Assembly: GCF_000247815.1 (NCBI RefSeq)
Contig: NC_021674.1
Location: forward strand, 13,467,562-13,531,561
DNA length: 64,000 nucleotides
DNA from: Ficedula albicollis
Lineage: Eukaryota; Chordata; Aves; Passeriformes; Muscicapidae
Reading direction: 5' to 3'
Below are positions 42,329 to 54,572 of this stretch, piece by piece. The notes below the pieces were generated by a model. That model was not told the origin of the DNA. It saw nothing but the letters and a program-made list of their open reading frames with translations, and did no database searches. Position numbers and translations under genes: made by a program. The stretch's first letter is position 1, and every line of letters begins with the position of its first letter.

Positions 42329-45300
42329 TAGGGTTTCAGATTTGAGCAGCAAGCATTACTAGACAGCAAGTTGTCCACTCTGAAACAGATTAGCTTTTAT
42401 TGCACTGCAATTTATTCACTTACCATCCTATTTTCACTTTGAATGTACTCCTCAATCCACAAAGCATTTCTTTTTGCTGATATTTTTCCTTTTGAGCTCG
42501 ATGCATTGGAGTTAAACACATGACTTTGAGAGAGAAATAAGGTTTACTGTTTATGGAAAAGTTAAGGAGTAAGCTATATTTTTTTTTATTTGTTGTCTTT
42601 TAAAATTCAAATTTGCAAGACTGAATTGAGCTATTTCAACATCATTTCATTTTGATTCCCATTTTCTGTAGCACACATTAGATTTTGTACTGTGGCTGTG
42701 AATGTTAGTTACAGAGTAGTAATGAGCAGCCTCTCCAATAAATATGCTGCACATAAAAGGATTAAAAATGTGCATGTTCAGTTTTGTACTTGCTAATAGT
42801 CGACTAATCTGTAATGCTTTAGAAGACAATACATGCAAACACAGACTAATAGTCAGTGCTCTGAAGCCAGCACTTGACACTGCCACCATCACAAGGGGGA
42901 AAGTCATGTTATCAGCCACACATTAGAGTAATAAAAGTGTAAAATATCCTGGGTAAATGGAGTTGACTTCATCGTGTTTGCAGATGTTTGGTCCTAGTGT
43001 CTAAATCTGCAGAATTTTAGGCAATGAAAACAGCCGTTTGTCAAGAAGCTGGGAGAAGGCATTACACAGTCACTACATGAGGAACGATTTTTAGTATAAA
43101 TGGTCACAACTTCACCAGTGATAGTAGATGCACATAAAATTTATTTCAGCTGGGAGTGTGTCTCTTTCTTTTTCCCCTCTGTCAAATGAAAAGGGTTTTA
43201 TTCAGAAAGAATGCATAATGTAGCATTTGACTGCAATGCTTTGTACCATCTGCAGGAAATTTAGGTTAAAAGCTGAATTTTAGAGAAGTCAGAAGCCCAA
43301 ATTTTTGATTGTTTGGAACCATAAATCAAATGTGTGTAAGTGTTTGAACCAACAAGGATATACTAAAGGATATGGCTTGCTTATACTTCAGAATATATTT
43401 CTCTTTGAAAGATGAAGAGCTAATCTGATGGAGGAATTTAACAAAAGGGTTCTTACCAGGTGTTTTTTCACTTGATTTTGAAATATTTGCTCCAGGGAAG
43501 TCTTGTCCTGTTAGCAAAGTTTGCTGCTTTTAGAATTACTTTTCTGCTTCCTTTAAGAAATCATTGACCTCCAAAAGGAGCTATCCCAACTATAGTTTCC
43601 ATCAATATTGCACTTGCAGGCTTGCAGACTTTTGGAATATTAGATGTCTTGGGGAGCGCAAACAGGAGGCTTCCTGATCTTCCTTCCATGCACAGAAGGA
43701 ACAGTTTTGGCTTAGAGCAATTGCATTACCTTTCTTTTTATTCTCTGAAATATTAGCTTATTACCCCATCCATGTAGGAAAAGCTAGCATTCATATGCCT
43801 AAAAAGAAAATCTCTCATATAAAGGTGAATAACAGAAGAGCCAGGGTGAGCATGATGGCCAGGGTTCAAAAGTGACATCAGTTATGAAGATGAGGCTCAT
43901 GTATTCTGGATTTTTGTGATGTGTGACCCCATTAACAAGGTTAAAAAGAGAAGTAGGATTTCAGTTACTTTTTCAGGATATTTTATCCCTTTGGGAAACT
44001 CTATTAGATGGCAGAAGTGGGCAAAGTGCTGCATTTTGAGGACATGGGCATTTACAGGAGATGCAAACAAGTGATCTGTGCTATCGATCTTTCTCCTATT
44101 TTCACTCTGATTATTCCCAAAGTAAGAAACAAGCATTCTCAGGAGCACTCTCATGCTTTCAATGATGCTTTCTCAGATATTTAAGTCTAGACTTCATGGG
44201 AAGATTGTGGGGTTGGATGAGGAAACAGCTTTCAGCTTGGAATAGTCAGCAGATTCAAGTATGTCTGGGTGTAAGTCAGTTCTTTCTGGGGAGTGGAAGT
44301 CATCTGAACTCAATGCAGAGGGGGAAGAGTCCTGTTTTATATTCTGAATATTTGATTTGCAATCTATTTGTATTTTTTTGTGTCTCAGCTTTCTCTAGGT
44401 TTCTTCTTCTTTTTGTTTTTCAACTGTTTCAGCACACTGCATGCAGGACACAGGTGGATTGGTCCCATATAAAAGTCACCCAAAGTTATGACATCAGAGT
44501 GTGCCTGAAAAGCTCAGTATGCTCATTATACATGCCACTGTCTTTAATTGTGCTTATGTCTTTGCTCCAAATTAATTTGAGTTTCTCATAAATTTCTCTT
44601 TAAAGTACTTAAGTACTTAAGTTTAGGTTGTTTAGAGCTCAGTCATTGAAAAAAATATATCTGACAGTATTGATCGCTTAAATTACTTCCTTGTAAGTAA
44701 TCTTCTTTCTTTTTGCTCTCTGAGGTGGTTATTAATTTCAGAACTCATTATCCTTTTCTCCTTTTCTCTGAATAATCTTACATGAAAGGTCTTGACCAAC
44801 ATGAAATAAATTTTAAAATAATCAATTCTGAATGTAGCTATAGGTTCCCACTTGTTTACCATTTAAGAATACTCTGTGAAAGAACAGATTGCAAACTGTA
44901 AACCTTCTTTACAAAGCCTGTCCTCCGGTTTATTCAGTCTGTACACATCACATGTTATTCTATGTTATTTACCTTATGCTTTAGGACTGATCAGACAGGT
45001 TGGTGACTGGGGCTGCCTTGAACCTTTTTTTTTTTTGACTGGTGTGTCACCAGTCCTGGTGCTAAAGGCAGCTCTGTTCCTTGGCTTGGGAAGTGTTTGA
45101 ACCCTCAGCCACTCGGTGGTGCAGTGAGAATTAACTTTATTTTTTGTTTTTGGAAGATGGATCATGTGGGAATAGCTTGCCTTACTCCTTAGGATTAACA
45201 GCTTTTTTTCTTGGCTCTGCTCCTTTTCCTTTATAGTCTTCAGGCACTCAGCAAACTGTCTGGCCCTGGGCATTTAATTTCTCAAACTGTTGGGTAGATT

Positions 45301-45771
45301 TGTGTCTCTGGCATGATGCTGTAATTTCCTTCTAAGTTTGGACAGTCCTGTTATAAATAAAGTCATCCAAATTGTTCAACTCTTTATCATCTTGATGCCT
45401 TTCATTTCTGCCTTTATCCTTTAATAGCCAGACTACAAAGGACTGATTTTCCTCGAGGCATTTCTTCTCTCGGCTGACAAAGACCCAGACCTGAAGTCAT
45501 ACACCTGTCTTGATGCTAAACAATCATTTGTGTTTCCTTTAATAAAATGATGAGACATTATTAATGAAATGAAGAAGGAAATAAAGGAAGTGCTGGGATC
45601 CTGCTACTTAGGCAGGGATGGGATCCTGGTGGGCTTTGTCTGCTGTGAACCTGAGTCCATGTTATTATCTACAGCTCCTTTAAACAACATGCATCCAATT
45701 TATCAATTAATTGGTTAAGAAATCTGACCCTTCTCATCCTGTCATGCACCAGTAGACATTTTTTCATCGTA
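42329..45771. other. Non-coding sequence with a small palindrome
   Basis: Unique AT-rich DNA. A perfect 16-bp palindrome (ACTTAAGTACTTAAGT) lies at 44607-44622. A 131-codon plus-strand frame at 44196-44591 has no recognisable family. A short inverted repeat ACTGGTG-TGT-CACCAGT follows a T run near 45040. Confidence 0.5.
44607..44622. repeat. Perfect 16-bp palindrome
   Basis: ACTTAAGTACTTAAGT is its own reverse complement and is also two offset copies of AAGTACTT. It is AT-rich, so chance occurrence in 64 kb is plausible. Confidence 0.8.
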
Positions 45772-46458
45772 TCATTGATTTATGCATAAATTTCCCTTGA
45801 CATACTTTGGTGTCATGCCAGACTTCCTGGCACAGTTTTTGGCTAAATGGCAATAAGGAGCTGGAGTCTGGTTATAACTGGCAAAAATGGTTATTTCTCC
45901 TACTACCAAAAGCATCTGATTCCTGCTACATGATAAATCTAAATGCTCAAATTTGGTGACATCCCCAGTATTAGCGCTTAAGCCTTTCAGAAATCCTATG
46001 AAAGAAGTTTGCATTACAAGTAATTTTTACATGCCAAACCCCAGAATTTGCCTATGCTCATTGGACCCTTTTTATTCTTTTGTATATGGGAAGAAGGGGT
46101 CAAACTGATCTTAAATATCTCAGGGTCTTTATTCTTCAATGGTTGATCCTTCTCTTTAATATTCCTGGGACGTGCTCTGGCTGTCTCAGTGGCAGGAGCA
46201 CGATCGGAGATGCTGAAAGAGCCTCTGTCACTCAAACCCAGGCAAGGTTTCCCTGCCCAGAGAAAGATCAAAGGAGAATATAATTTCTACCTCTTTCTCC
46301 TTTTCTGGAGCTCCCTGGACTGAAGAGATAGCAGGAACACCCTTGATGCTGTTCTTTAAAACTGGGAGAGCAGGAAGGTTGTGACGTGTCTTATCCTTGC
46401 CAGAAGTAGAAGATCTACAAGAACTCTTAGGAGTTTCTGGAATGAATACTGATCTCAT
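45772..46458 (-). pseudogene. Possible decayed coding sequence, identity unknown
   Basis: Three minus-strand frames follow one another with almost no gap: 46458-46228, 46271-46014 (shifted frame) and 46014-45772 (back in the first frame). Read in order they give a polar, Ser/Pro/Lys-rich peptide (starting MRSVFIPETPKSSCRSSTSG) and then a less polar part (for example KFEHLDLSCSRNQMLLVVGE). The pattern fits an old coding or retrocopied sequence with frameshifts, but chance stacking of frames is also possible. I do not recognise the family, and no A-tail, target duplication or splice sites are evident. Confidence 0.22.
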
Positions 46459-49400
46459 GGAAATGGTTTTCCTATATGCCAGGTGTCACTTCATCCTTCC
46501 CTACTTGCCCAGCATTATTTCTAGCCCACACTTTTTGTCTGTCCTTTGTTTTCATCCCTGCTATCTATAAGTAACATCCATTTTCTAATCAATTCTGTAA
46601 TTACCTGGTGTGATTTTGATTTTTAGAGGATTGATAGTAGCCCTAGTAATTCCTCTGTCTTGCTTTGATATCTCTTGTAGTTTTAATTATGAGATTAATA
46701 AGCAGAAACTTCCATTTCTGGATATTTTTTAGTTATAAATGGCTGCTATAGCTATATCTTCTCAACTTTGCTCCTTTTAACCAACCTCCTGAAAGCCTTA
46801 AATGCTTAAAATTTAGTCATTTGAAATTCATCACAGCTGCTCATCCCTGATGATTGCTGTGTATTAGTTCTTTATGCACAATTGCATACTCATAGCAACT
46901 TCAATACTATACTTCTTTCACATTATCTTCTAAAGACAATGCTACAGTTTCTACATATTGTACAAGATGTAATTGAGAACAGCTTTCATGCTTTTATGCT
47001 GCAGAATTCTCATACAGAGTCAGTATTTCTCTTTAAGTTTCCTTTCGTATGTTCTTTAAGTACCCAGTTCTGGGAAAGATGACATAAGAGAGGTTTCATA
47101 AGGTTTATTTATGCAAAGCTGGTCTGTCAGCAGTATGTGCATAAGGTTTCTTGGAAAAGTTGCTGTTTGCCAATTCAGTGGTATGTTTCCAGTAAGGAAA
47201 GGAATGAAGTCTCTTCAAACTGTCACTGAATGACAGGCTTTGCCTACCGTAGGCTGTGTGATGAACAGAGGGGAGTTATTTTAGGCTGTGATTTTGAACA
47301 TTGGCATGGTTGTGTACAAGAAGCTTTATAAGACTAGCAGAGTATTCCTGTCCCATCTGGTATATTCATGTTTTTGTGGTAATAAATAAAAATGTGCTTT
47401 CAAAATGGGAAACCATTTGAATTAAACCGTGTCTAAATATTTTCAGACATAAAGATACAGTTTTCAGACCTGGAATGAAAATTGCATCAAGAAATACTTG
47501 TCAACAAAATATTGGCTTTGTTTAACTTTGGCCATGAACTTAAGCCTGAGCAATTGTTGCCCTCTAATTTACTAAAAGCTGAATTTCTTTTTTTAAAAAA
47601 TTAATTCTTAAAATTTTGTCTTAGAATAAGTTCCTATACTTACTTTAAATAATTGAAATATTTACATTTGAATAATTGCTAGCTTTGTCTTGTTGAAAGT
47701 TGTGGAAAGAGCATCTGAAAGTGATGAAAAAAAAAAAGAGGTTCTAAATTCTCGAGTAAGGAAAACCTGTGTGTCTAGCTATGCATTTGTAAATTGGGGC
47801 CTGTAAAACAAATAATGTCTTTCAAGGATTTGATTTGATCCGTGCAAGTTATCTGGTAACTGCTCTTCATTGCACTGGTCCACCCTGGGCTTAGAAACAC
47901 AGCCCCATCCTAATCAAATCTCTCCACTAGTTCTGTTCTCCAGTTGGGCAATTGCAGACAAGCACCAAGGCAAAAAGGCTTTGAAGCTGAGGATGTCTGT
48001 TTAATTAGCCTAAGATTCATTGCTTTCCCTCTTCTTAATTAAGCTGAGGTAATCATGAAATCTGTTTGACAACTGTACTCTCAAATGTTGCTCATCTATT
48101 TGATAAATGGGCAGGTAGAGGATAATTAGTTTCAGTCCTTTTGCTAATTTTCTGAAATGAAAGAAGAAAGATAGAGGTAATTTAGGAAGATGTTTAATAG
48201 TCTTTTTTCTACAAAAATTGGGATAGTAATAGCAAATTGTACAGAATAGAATTTCAAAGCTTCAACTAACCTCCCAGCCAAAGAGAAAACCCCCACAACT
48301 TAATAAGACATTTAAATTTCCCACAGTGTTCTTCAGGCATCAGAATGTTGTTACAGGCTGAGGACTTCAGCTTCCCCAGGGTGTTAGCAAAGAGCCATTG
48401 AATGAGTTCTGTTCATGAGCAAACCCAGTTTTCCAATATTTGATTTCTTTTGCTGGCATGAGGATGTTGCCTTAACATGTGAATGGCAGTAAATGTCACT
48501 ATGTGGTGTTAAATATTTAGATAAATGACTGAAGGAAAGTCAAGGAGATAAATCAAACTATTTCCTTTCTGAGTGTTTTTGGGGCATAAATATTAGAATC
48601 CAGCTTGTGCCTCATTAATGAGGAGGAAATTCCCATGGGATATCCCAATAGTCAGGCACTCTGCAAGATGGTTCTAGATCACAGACCATGGAAGTATAAA
48701 TATACAAAGCATGCAATTATGTTCATTTTCATATTTATGTACATCCTTTTGCTATAGTGAAGTAGTATTGGACTAAAATTGACAGTAAAATCCATGTAAA
48801 TTTTTACCGTGGTCACTAAATGTATTAATTCCTAATGGAAGTCCCTATGAATGGCTTAAAGGTAGTAGGTGGGAATAACCAGGATGATTTAAAGATGTGA
48901 TCTTTAGTATTTAAAGGAGTAAATATGTTGTAGACTGTAAGAAATACACAGGATTAGAAAATTTCAAACATGTAAATACGTCCATTTGGATTTTTCAGTC
49001 TTGTCTGTAGCATGAGCATTAAACTCGTGCAAGATTAGTGGACAGAATGCTTCTTATTGTGATTCACTTATAAAAGATAATAAATATTACATCAGCTTCC
49101 AGAGTCCTGCTTGTTTCTGAATCTGATCTTGTTGAATGATTGTTTTATTAAGAAATAGATTTTGAGAAAATGACCTTGTTCTTTTTTAACTCTGTTGGAC
49201 TGGCTGTTCAGCATTTACTTACTGTGGTGTTGTGGGTCAGGGAGGTGATGTAGTTGTTAATGGGTTAATCCAGTCTGGAGATTCCTAGGTCCTTTCTAAT
49301 TTTGTAGCTGTAGCCACATTATCTGAGCAAACACTTCCTGGGTTAAGGGGAAGCTGCACTGAACCTTAGGAATTTCAGATTCAGAGAAGAGAGAAAACAG

Positions 49401-51384
49401 CGAGTTAGCTGTGATACACAGTGGCACAGTTCCTTCAGTTTTACTCCAACATTTTTCCCTGTCTGTGTTTCTACTTTCTCCTTGCTGGGGATCAGACTGC
49501 ATTCCTGCTCCCTTTGTAATGACAGGCTGGAAGGAGCATCTGCTAAGGGCTGCTCTCCACCTTGTGCTGTTAACAGATGTGCTGGTTTGTTGCTGGTGTT
49601 GATCATTATTGGACCCCAGGGAAATAGATGTTTGCATGAATCTGTTCTGAAGACTGAACTATTGATAGATATTTATTAGCATGGAAAAAAAAGAAAATCT
49701 GCCTAACATTACTTATTTGGAGCAAATGCTTTGGAGTACTTGCTTGTAACGTCTGAATCTACCCAGGCTATGGACTTTTGTAACTCTAGTCTTTCTAACT
49801 TCCGCTCCTATGCCATATTTTCAATACATCAGTCACACTGAAATATCCAAAAATAAAAATAAATATAAATCATCTGGTGGGTCACTTCCAGTATTTCAAA
49901 GATTCTCTTCTGTCTTGATCTTAGGTATCAGATATCACTAACTGTCTTTGAAAGATTGTACTTTTTTGCTTCCACTTGCTTTTCAAAAACATCCAAGTGA
50001 CCCTGGAATCCTGCTGGGGAAAAATGGCATTTTCCCAGCAAGCTACAGTGTTCCTAGGGGACCCACACAGGATACATGCTCTTTCATCTCACTCTTAAGA
50101 AATTTAGACCTATAATTTATAGAGCTAGTTTGAAGCTTTGTTTTCCCTTTTTTCGCTTTTCTTTTCTCACAATATATTTCTGGTTCTGAGAGAACAGAAC
50201 ATTATCTCGAGCAGTCTTGCTTCAACAGAGCAAGCCTGTCTTTTCTAGGACAGATCATTAATTCCTGGTGTGTCCTGTTAAATTTTGCATGCCAATGTTA
50301 TCAAACTCTCCAACAGAAATGTTTTGGAATCTTTTTCCCAACTACCTCTGTAGCTAGCCCTCAGCAATCATTTTCTTCCATTTGATTCATGTGTTGTTGC
50401 TGGGTTGTGGTTATTTTCCATTGTGGTGGTGGTGGTTTTATTTCCTCCTCCTGCAGTGTGTATTTTAATCAGTCTTGTGTCTCTGGAGAATTGCTGCTCC
50501 CATTCCTCCCCAGGGTGAGCCACCTAGAAACCTTCAGCAAACTTTGGATTCCTTGAGCAGAGGAATTATTTTCTTTACATGCTTGGTGTTTCACAGGCAT
50601 AAGTCATATCCTTGGGAGTGATTTCCCAGATAAGGGTTGTTGTGGATGATGATGAGGAAAGCCCATGGCTCTTCAAACCAGACAGTTGTGAGGAGGTGGA
50701 GTGGTCAGTTCAGTAGACTGAACCATGAAGTCATGCTGTGGAGTGCTCTGATGTCTTCCTTTTTAGTAATTACTGGATAGCTTTTGGAAAGAAGCATGCA
50801 CAATGGAATAATCAGAGATTGAAGCAGCTGTTCCTGGAAAGTATTGGGCTGTCTTCCTCTCACTCTGTTTTATTCTTTCTTCTCCATGAGCTGAGTTAGG
50901 AGAGAGAAGAGTTGTTTAAATGTTTGATATGTGCTTTTATTCACTGTTCTATTACTGAAATAAGTGATTCATGCTTTCTAGTGTTTGAAAGTGTTTCCAA
51001 GGAATCTGAGCACCTATGGTTCTTACTGCCTTCAGTTTTGCAGTTGGAAGCACTAAACTTTACCATCCAGTTTTTTAGGTCTTCTGTATTTCTCCCCAGT
51101 TGCCTTTTTTCTTTATTTATTTTGCTTAAATTACTAAAGACTACTGAATATTTTTTTAATGAGCACTTTATTTTAACATGTTTGATGGGGTTTATTATAT
51201 TTTCTCATAGTCAAATTCTCTTTCTGCAAAGAGCAAATGAAAAATGATTACACTGTTTAAATTATGTCATGTTCAGAGATGCTTAGATTTCAGTTTAACC
51301 TCCTGCACAAAGGGGAATTTAATCTAGCAAGACATATCAGAAAAACTAAGTTTCATGCTGCTTTGCTCTGAGTAGCCTGAACCT
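46459..51384. other. Non-coding sequence, possibly with conserved regulatory DNA
   Basis: No gene is recognised. The segment near 47980-48140 has several TAAT-core motifs (TTTAATTAGCC, CTTAATTAAGC, GATAATTAG) in complex sequence, a texture often seen in conserved non-coding elements. This is only an impression without alignment. Open frames at 49296-49637 overlap on both strands and look like chance. Confidence 0.45.
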
Positions 51385-52151
51385 GTGCTCAATGCACCTT
51401 TTCTTATTTCTGCAAGAGGTCAGTGTTGGAAGCATTTGTTAATTTTTGATGCCAATTCCATCTTGCCACAGATGTTGGAAATTCCTTTTTCTACCAAGCC
51501 TAGTTCCTCTAGGTGTGTGCCTTTATGAGAATCTCAACCGTTTTTCTCAGGTGGGTTTCTGTGTACTCCTGTGTTGGAAGCAAATTTGGAAACATGTGCT
51601 CTGCTGCCCAGAAAACTGCAAACAAATATACAAGTATATTTTAATCCAGTCTTGTACCTGGGGTGCATACTTCATGATTTCTCAATGATGGCATTAGAAT
51701 CTGTCTTATAGACAGATCCTAGATAGTGAAGAGTTTTTATTGCTGAATTTCTAGTGTACTAGATTGACCGAGTCAAAAAACCAATTTTTGCTTATTCATA
51801 TAACATTTATAACCAACAGATGACAGAGGATATATGTGCTAATGGCTGTGGCATGAGAAACACTAGAAAGGATAGAGGAGAAAGAAATGGTTCATCCAAA
51901 CTTTCTCTTCCCCCTGATTCCATATGCAGACCAAAAAAGAAATTCACTTTTTGGGCTGTATCACTGATGCCTGGTTCCAGTGATGTAAAATTGTGCTTTT
52001 ATTCCTTCAATCAGAATGCTAAGAAACACATTTATAGAAAAACTTGAAGCTGTGAAACTACATTCTGAATTGGATGCCAGAGCTATATGGCTGAAATCTA
52101 AATTATTTTGCACACTGGCAGAAACACTGGCAGAAACTCTGGCAGAGTTTT
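51385..52151. repeat. Near-identical flank of the assembly gap, left copy
   Basis: It starts GTGCTCAATGCACC and matches 52183 onward with a constant offset of 798 bp for about 720 bp. I saw five substitutions and no indel in that part. It then lacks a 76-bp segment present in the right copy and stops in the N gap after CTCTGGCAGAGTTTT. Confidence 0.95.
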
Positions 52152-52182
52152 NNNNNNNNNNNNNNNNNNNNNNNNNNNNNNN
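52152..52182. other. Assembly gap, 31 N
   Basis: A run of 31 N separates two copies of the same sequence. Any open frame running through it is not real. Confidence 0.99.
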
Positions 52183-52978
52183 GTGCTCAATGCACCTTTT
52201 CTTATTTCTGCAAGAGGTCAGTGTTGAAAGCATTAGTTAATTTTTGATGCCAATTCCATCTTGCCACAGATGTTGGAAATTCCTTTTTCTACCAAGCCTA
52301 GTTCCTCTAGGTGTGTGCCTTTATGAGAATCTCAACCGTTTTTCACAGGTGGGTTTCTGTGTACTCCTGTGTTGGAAGCAAATTTGGAAACATGTGCTCT
52401 GCTGCCCAGAAAACTGCAAACAAATATACAAGTATATTTTAATCCAGTCTTGTACCTGGGGTGCATACTTCATGATTTCTCAATGATGGCATTAGAATCT
52501 GTCTTATAGACAGATCCTAGATAGTGAAGAGTTTTTATTGCTGAATTTCTAGTGTACTAGATTGACCGAGTCAAAAAACCAATTTTTGCTTATTGATATA
52601 ACATTTATAACCAACAGATGACAGAGGATATATGTGCTAATGGCTGTGGCATGAGAAACACTAGAAAGGATAGAGGAGAAAGAAATGGTTCATCCAAACT
52701 TTCTCTTCCCCCTGATTCCATATGCAGACCAAAATAGAAATTCACTTTTTGGGCTGTATCACTGATGCCTGGTTCCAGTGATGTAAAATTGTGCTTTTAT
52801 TCCTTCAATCAGAATGCTAAGAAACACATTTATAGAAAAACTTGAAGCTGTGAAACTACATTCTGAATTGGATGCCAGAGCTATATGGCTGAAATCTAAA
52901 TTGGTGTTTATTTTGCACACTGGCAGAAACTCTGGCAGAGTTTTACAGCCATTGTTCTTCTTCCCTCTATGTTTTTTT
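52183..52978. repeat. Near-identical flank of the assembly gap, right copy
   Basis: The copy begins at the very first base after the gap. A contig that starts exactly where the other contig's overlap starts is the classic sign of an unmerged overlap or false duplication. It contains an extra GGTGTTT plus one 69-bp repeat unit (52903-52978) missing from the left copy. Confidence 0.93.
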
Positions 52979-53059
52979 ATTTTGCACACTGGCAGAAACA
53001 CTGGCAGAAACTCTGGCAGAGTTTTATAGCCATTGTTCTTCTTCCCTCTATGTTTTTTT
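52910..53059. repeat. Two-unit minisatellite, 69 and 81 bp, with nested 12-bp repeat
   Basis: The units 52910-52978 and 52979-53059 both run from ATTTTGCACACTGGCAG to CCCTCTATGTTTTTTT. The second has one additional ACTGGCAGAAAC. The left flank of the N gap carries only the second type of unit, so this is probably a length polymorphism. Confidence 0.9.
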
Positions 53060-54380
53060 TTTTGGACCTTGATAGTTCATACTTAATTTTTTAAAATAAT
53101 GACATTATAGCTACAATAGTTGCTTATCCATTGTGTAAATGAGTTAAATTACTTCTTAAGATGTTATTCTGAGACTTGTTTATTAGACACTACAAAATCC
53201 AAGTTCTCATCACCATTCCTGTAGAATATGCAACTATGCCATTTTGTGGGAAAAATTCACCTTAGGATTTTACATGCTCTCTCTGTGTTAACTATTCTTT
53301 TTTCATTATGCTGGTAAAATAGTTTCTCAAGTGTATTACACTAATTTTCTTTGGGTTGAAGTGAGCTACATTTATTCTAGTCATGTAAGGTCCTAAAACT
53401 TGCCTTGTGTATTTTATAGATCTGAAAAACTGCCTTTCCTCTCCTGAATCACATCAGACTCAGGTCACTGATGTTGGGAGAACTCCTAAGATGTTTTTTT
53501 CCCAAGCTTCCCCTGCACCATCCTGAAAATATCTTTTGAAATTTTCTTTTCCCCTCCATTCTTGCTACTGTGTTTCTTTCAGACATCTTTTCTCCTGTCT
53601 CTTCATGATAAAACTCCTACCCTTCTTCATACACAGGCCTCTGGTGAAGTCTAATTTCTGAAAATTTCATTCTCTCTAATATTTCTGGGTTTTTTTTTTC
53701 TTTTTTCACCTTTAAATATAATGCCCAGGACTACTGCTCAAGGGATGTTTTGCCTAGGCTGTTATAGCAAAACATCTGTTCTTCTTTTTTTTTCTTTATT
53801 GCAGATTCTCTTGGTAGCACAAACAGCTAGGCACTTAAAGATAATGAAATGAAGGCTCTGAATCTGCAGCTAATGACGAAGTTGCAGAATTTTCATTTTT
53901 TCTTCTGCCTGTTTTTCCCAACACCCTAGATTTTTGTTCCAAGTCACAGCTTGGATGACTTCTGGCCTCATGTAAAATATTCATTAACTGGAGTCACAAA
54001 GGTTCTGTTAAATACAACAAAGATCTTCTGCAACTCAGTGATTTTTTAAATTTTTATTTCTATTACCACTACTCCTGAAAAAAATCCAAGCAGAATGTTT
54101 TTTTATTTTGCAGAAATGGAGGCTAAACCTCCTGCTGTATTTTCTGCAGGCAGGCATTGTTGCAGCAGTGGTGCTCTGGTTGTGCAGTCACAGTCATGCT
54201 TGGAGAGCAGGACCCAGAAATCCTGATGTGACTCCCAGAGATGCTGCAGAGACAGACTGAAGAGGTTGTTATAGATCAGGACAGCAGGATGAAAGATTCA
54301 TATCAGGTTCTCAGTGACATGTCTCCTCCCAGGCTGTAAATACCTTGTCCTTATGTGCCCTGCTTTGTTCTTGGTGGGGC
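53060..54380. other. Non-coding sequence, no feature recognised
   Basis: AT- and pyrimidine-rich unique DNA with short T runs. No open frame is worth noting and no RNA gene was identified. Confidence 0.55.
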
Positions 54381-54572
54381 GCAGGCACAGCTGGGGGAAA
54401 GGGATGGTGCGCCTGGGGAAACCCTGCTCCTTAGAAACAAAATCATCCTAAATTATAATTATCAAATTGGGTGCAAGCAGGCACAGCTGGGGGAAAGGGA
54501 TGGTGTGCCTGGGGAAACCCTGCTCCTTACACACAAAACCATCCTAAATTATAATTATCAAATTGGGTGCAC
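54381..54572. repeat. Two-copy tandem duplication, 96-bp unit
   Basis: The units 54381-54476 and 54477-54572 start GCAGGCACAGCTGGGGG and end AAATTGGGTGC followed by A. About six substitutions separate them. The unit is a multiple of three, so an 88-codon plus-strand frame reads two similar 32-residue repeats (QAQLGERDG, PGETLLL, NYNYQIGC). In-frame length alone is weak evidence of coding. Confidence 0.9.

Noticed and set aside
44607..44622. 16-bp palindrome as a binding site
   Set aside because: It is AT-rich, made of overlapping AAGTACTT words and plausible by chance. No known site matches.
51961..52240. Open frames crossing the N gap
   Set aside because: They include undetermined bases and join two copies of a duplicated flank.
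51446..52486. An 80-codon frame occurring twice with identical protein, taken as a conserved duplicated gene
   Set aside because: The identity follows from the duplicated gap flanks, not from selection.
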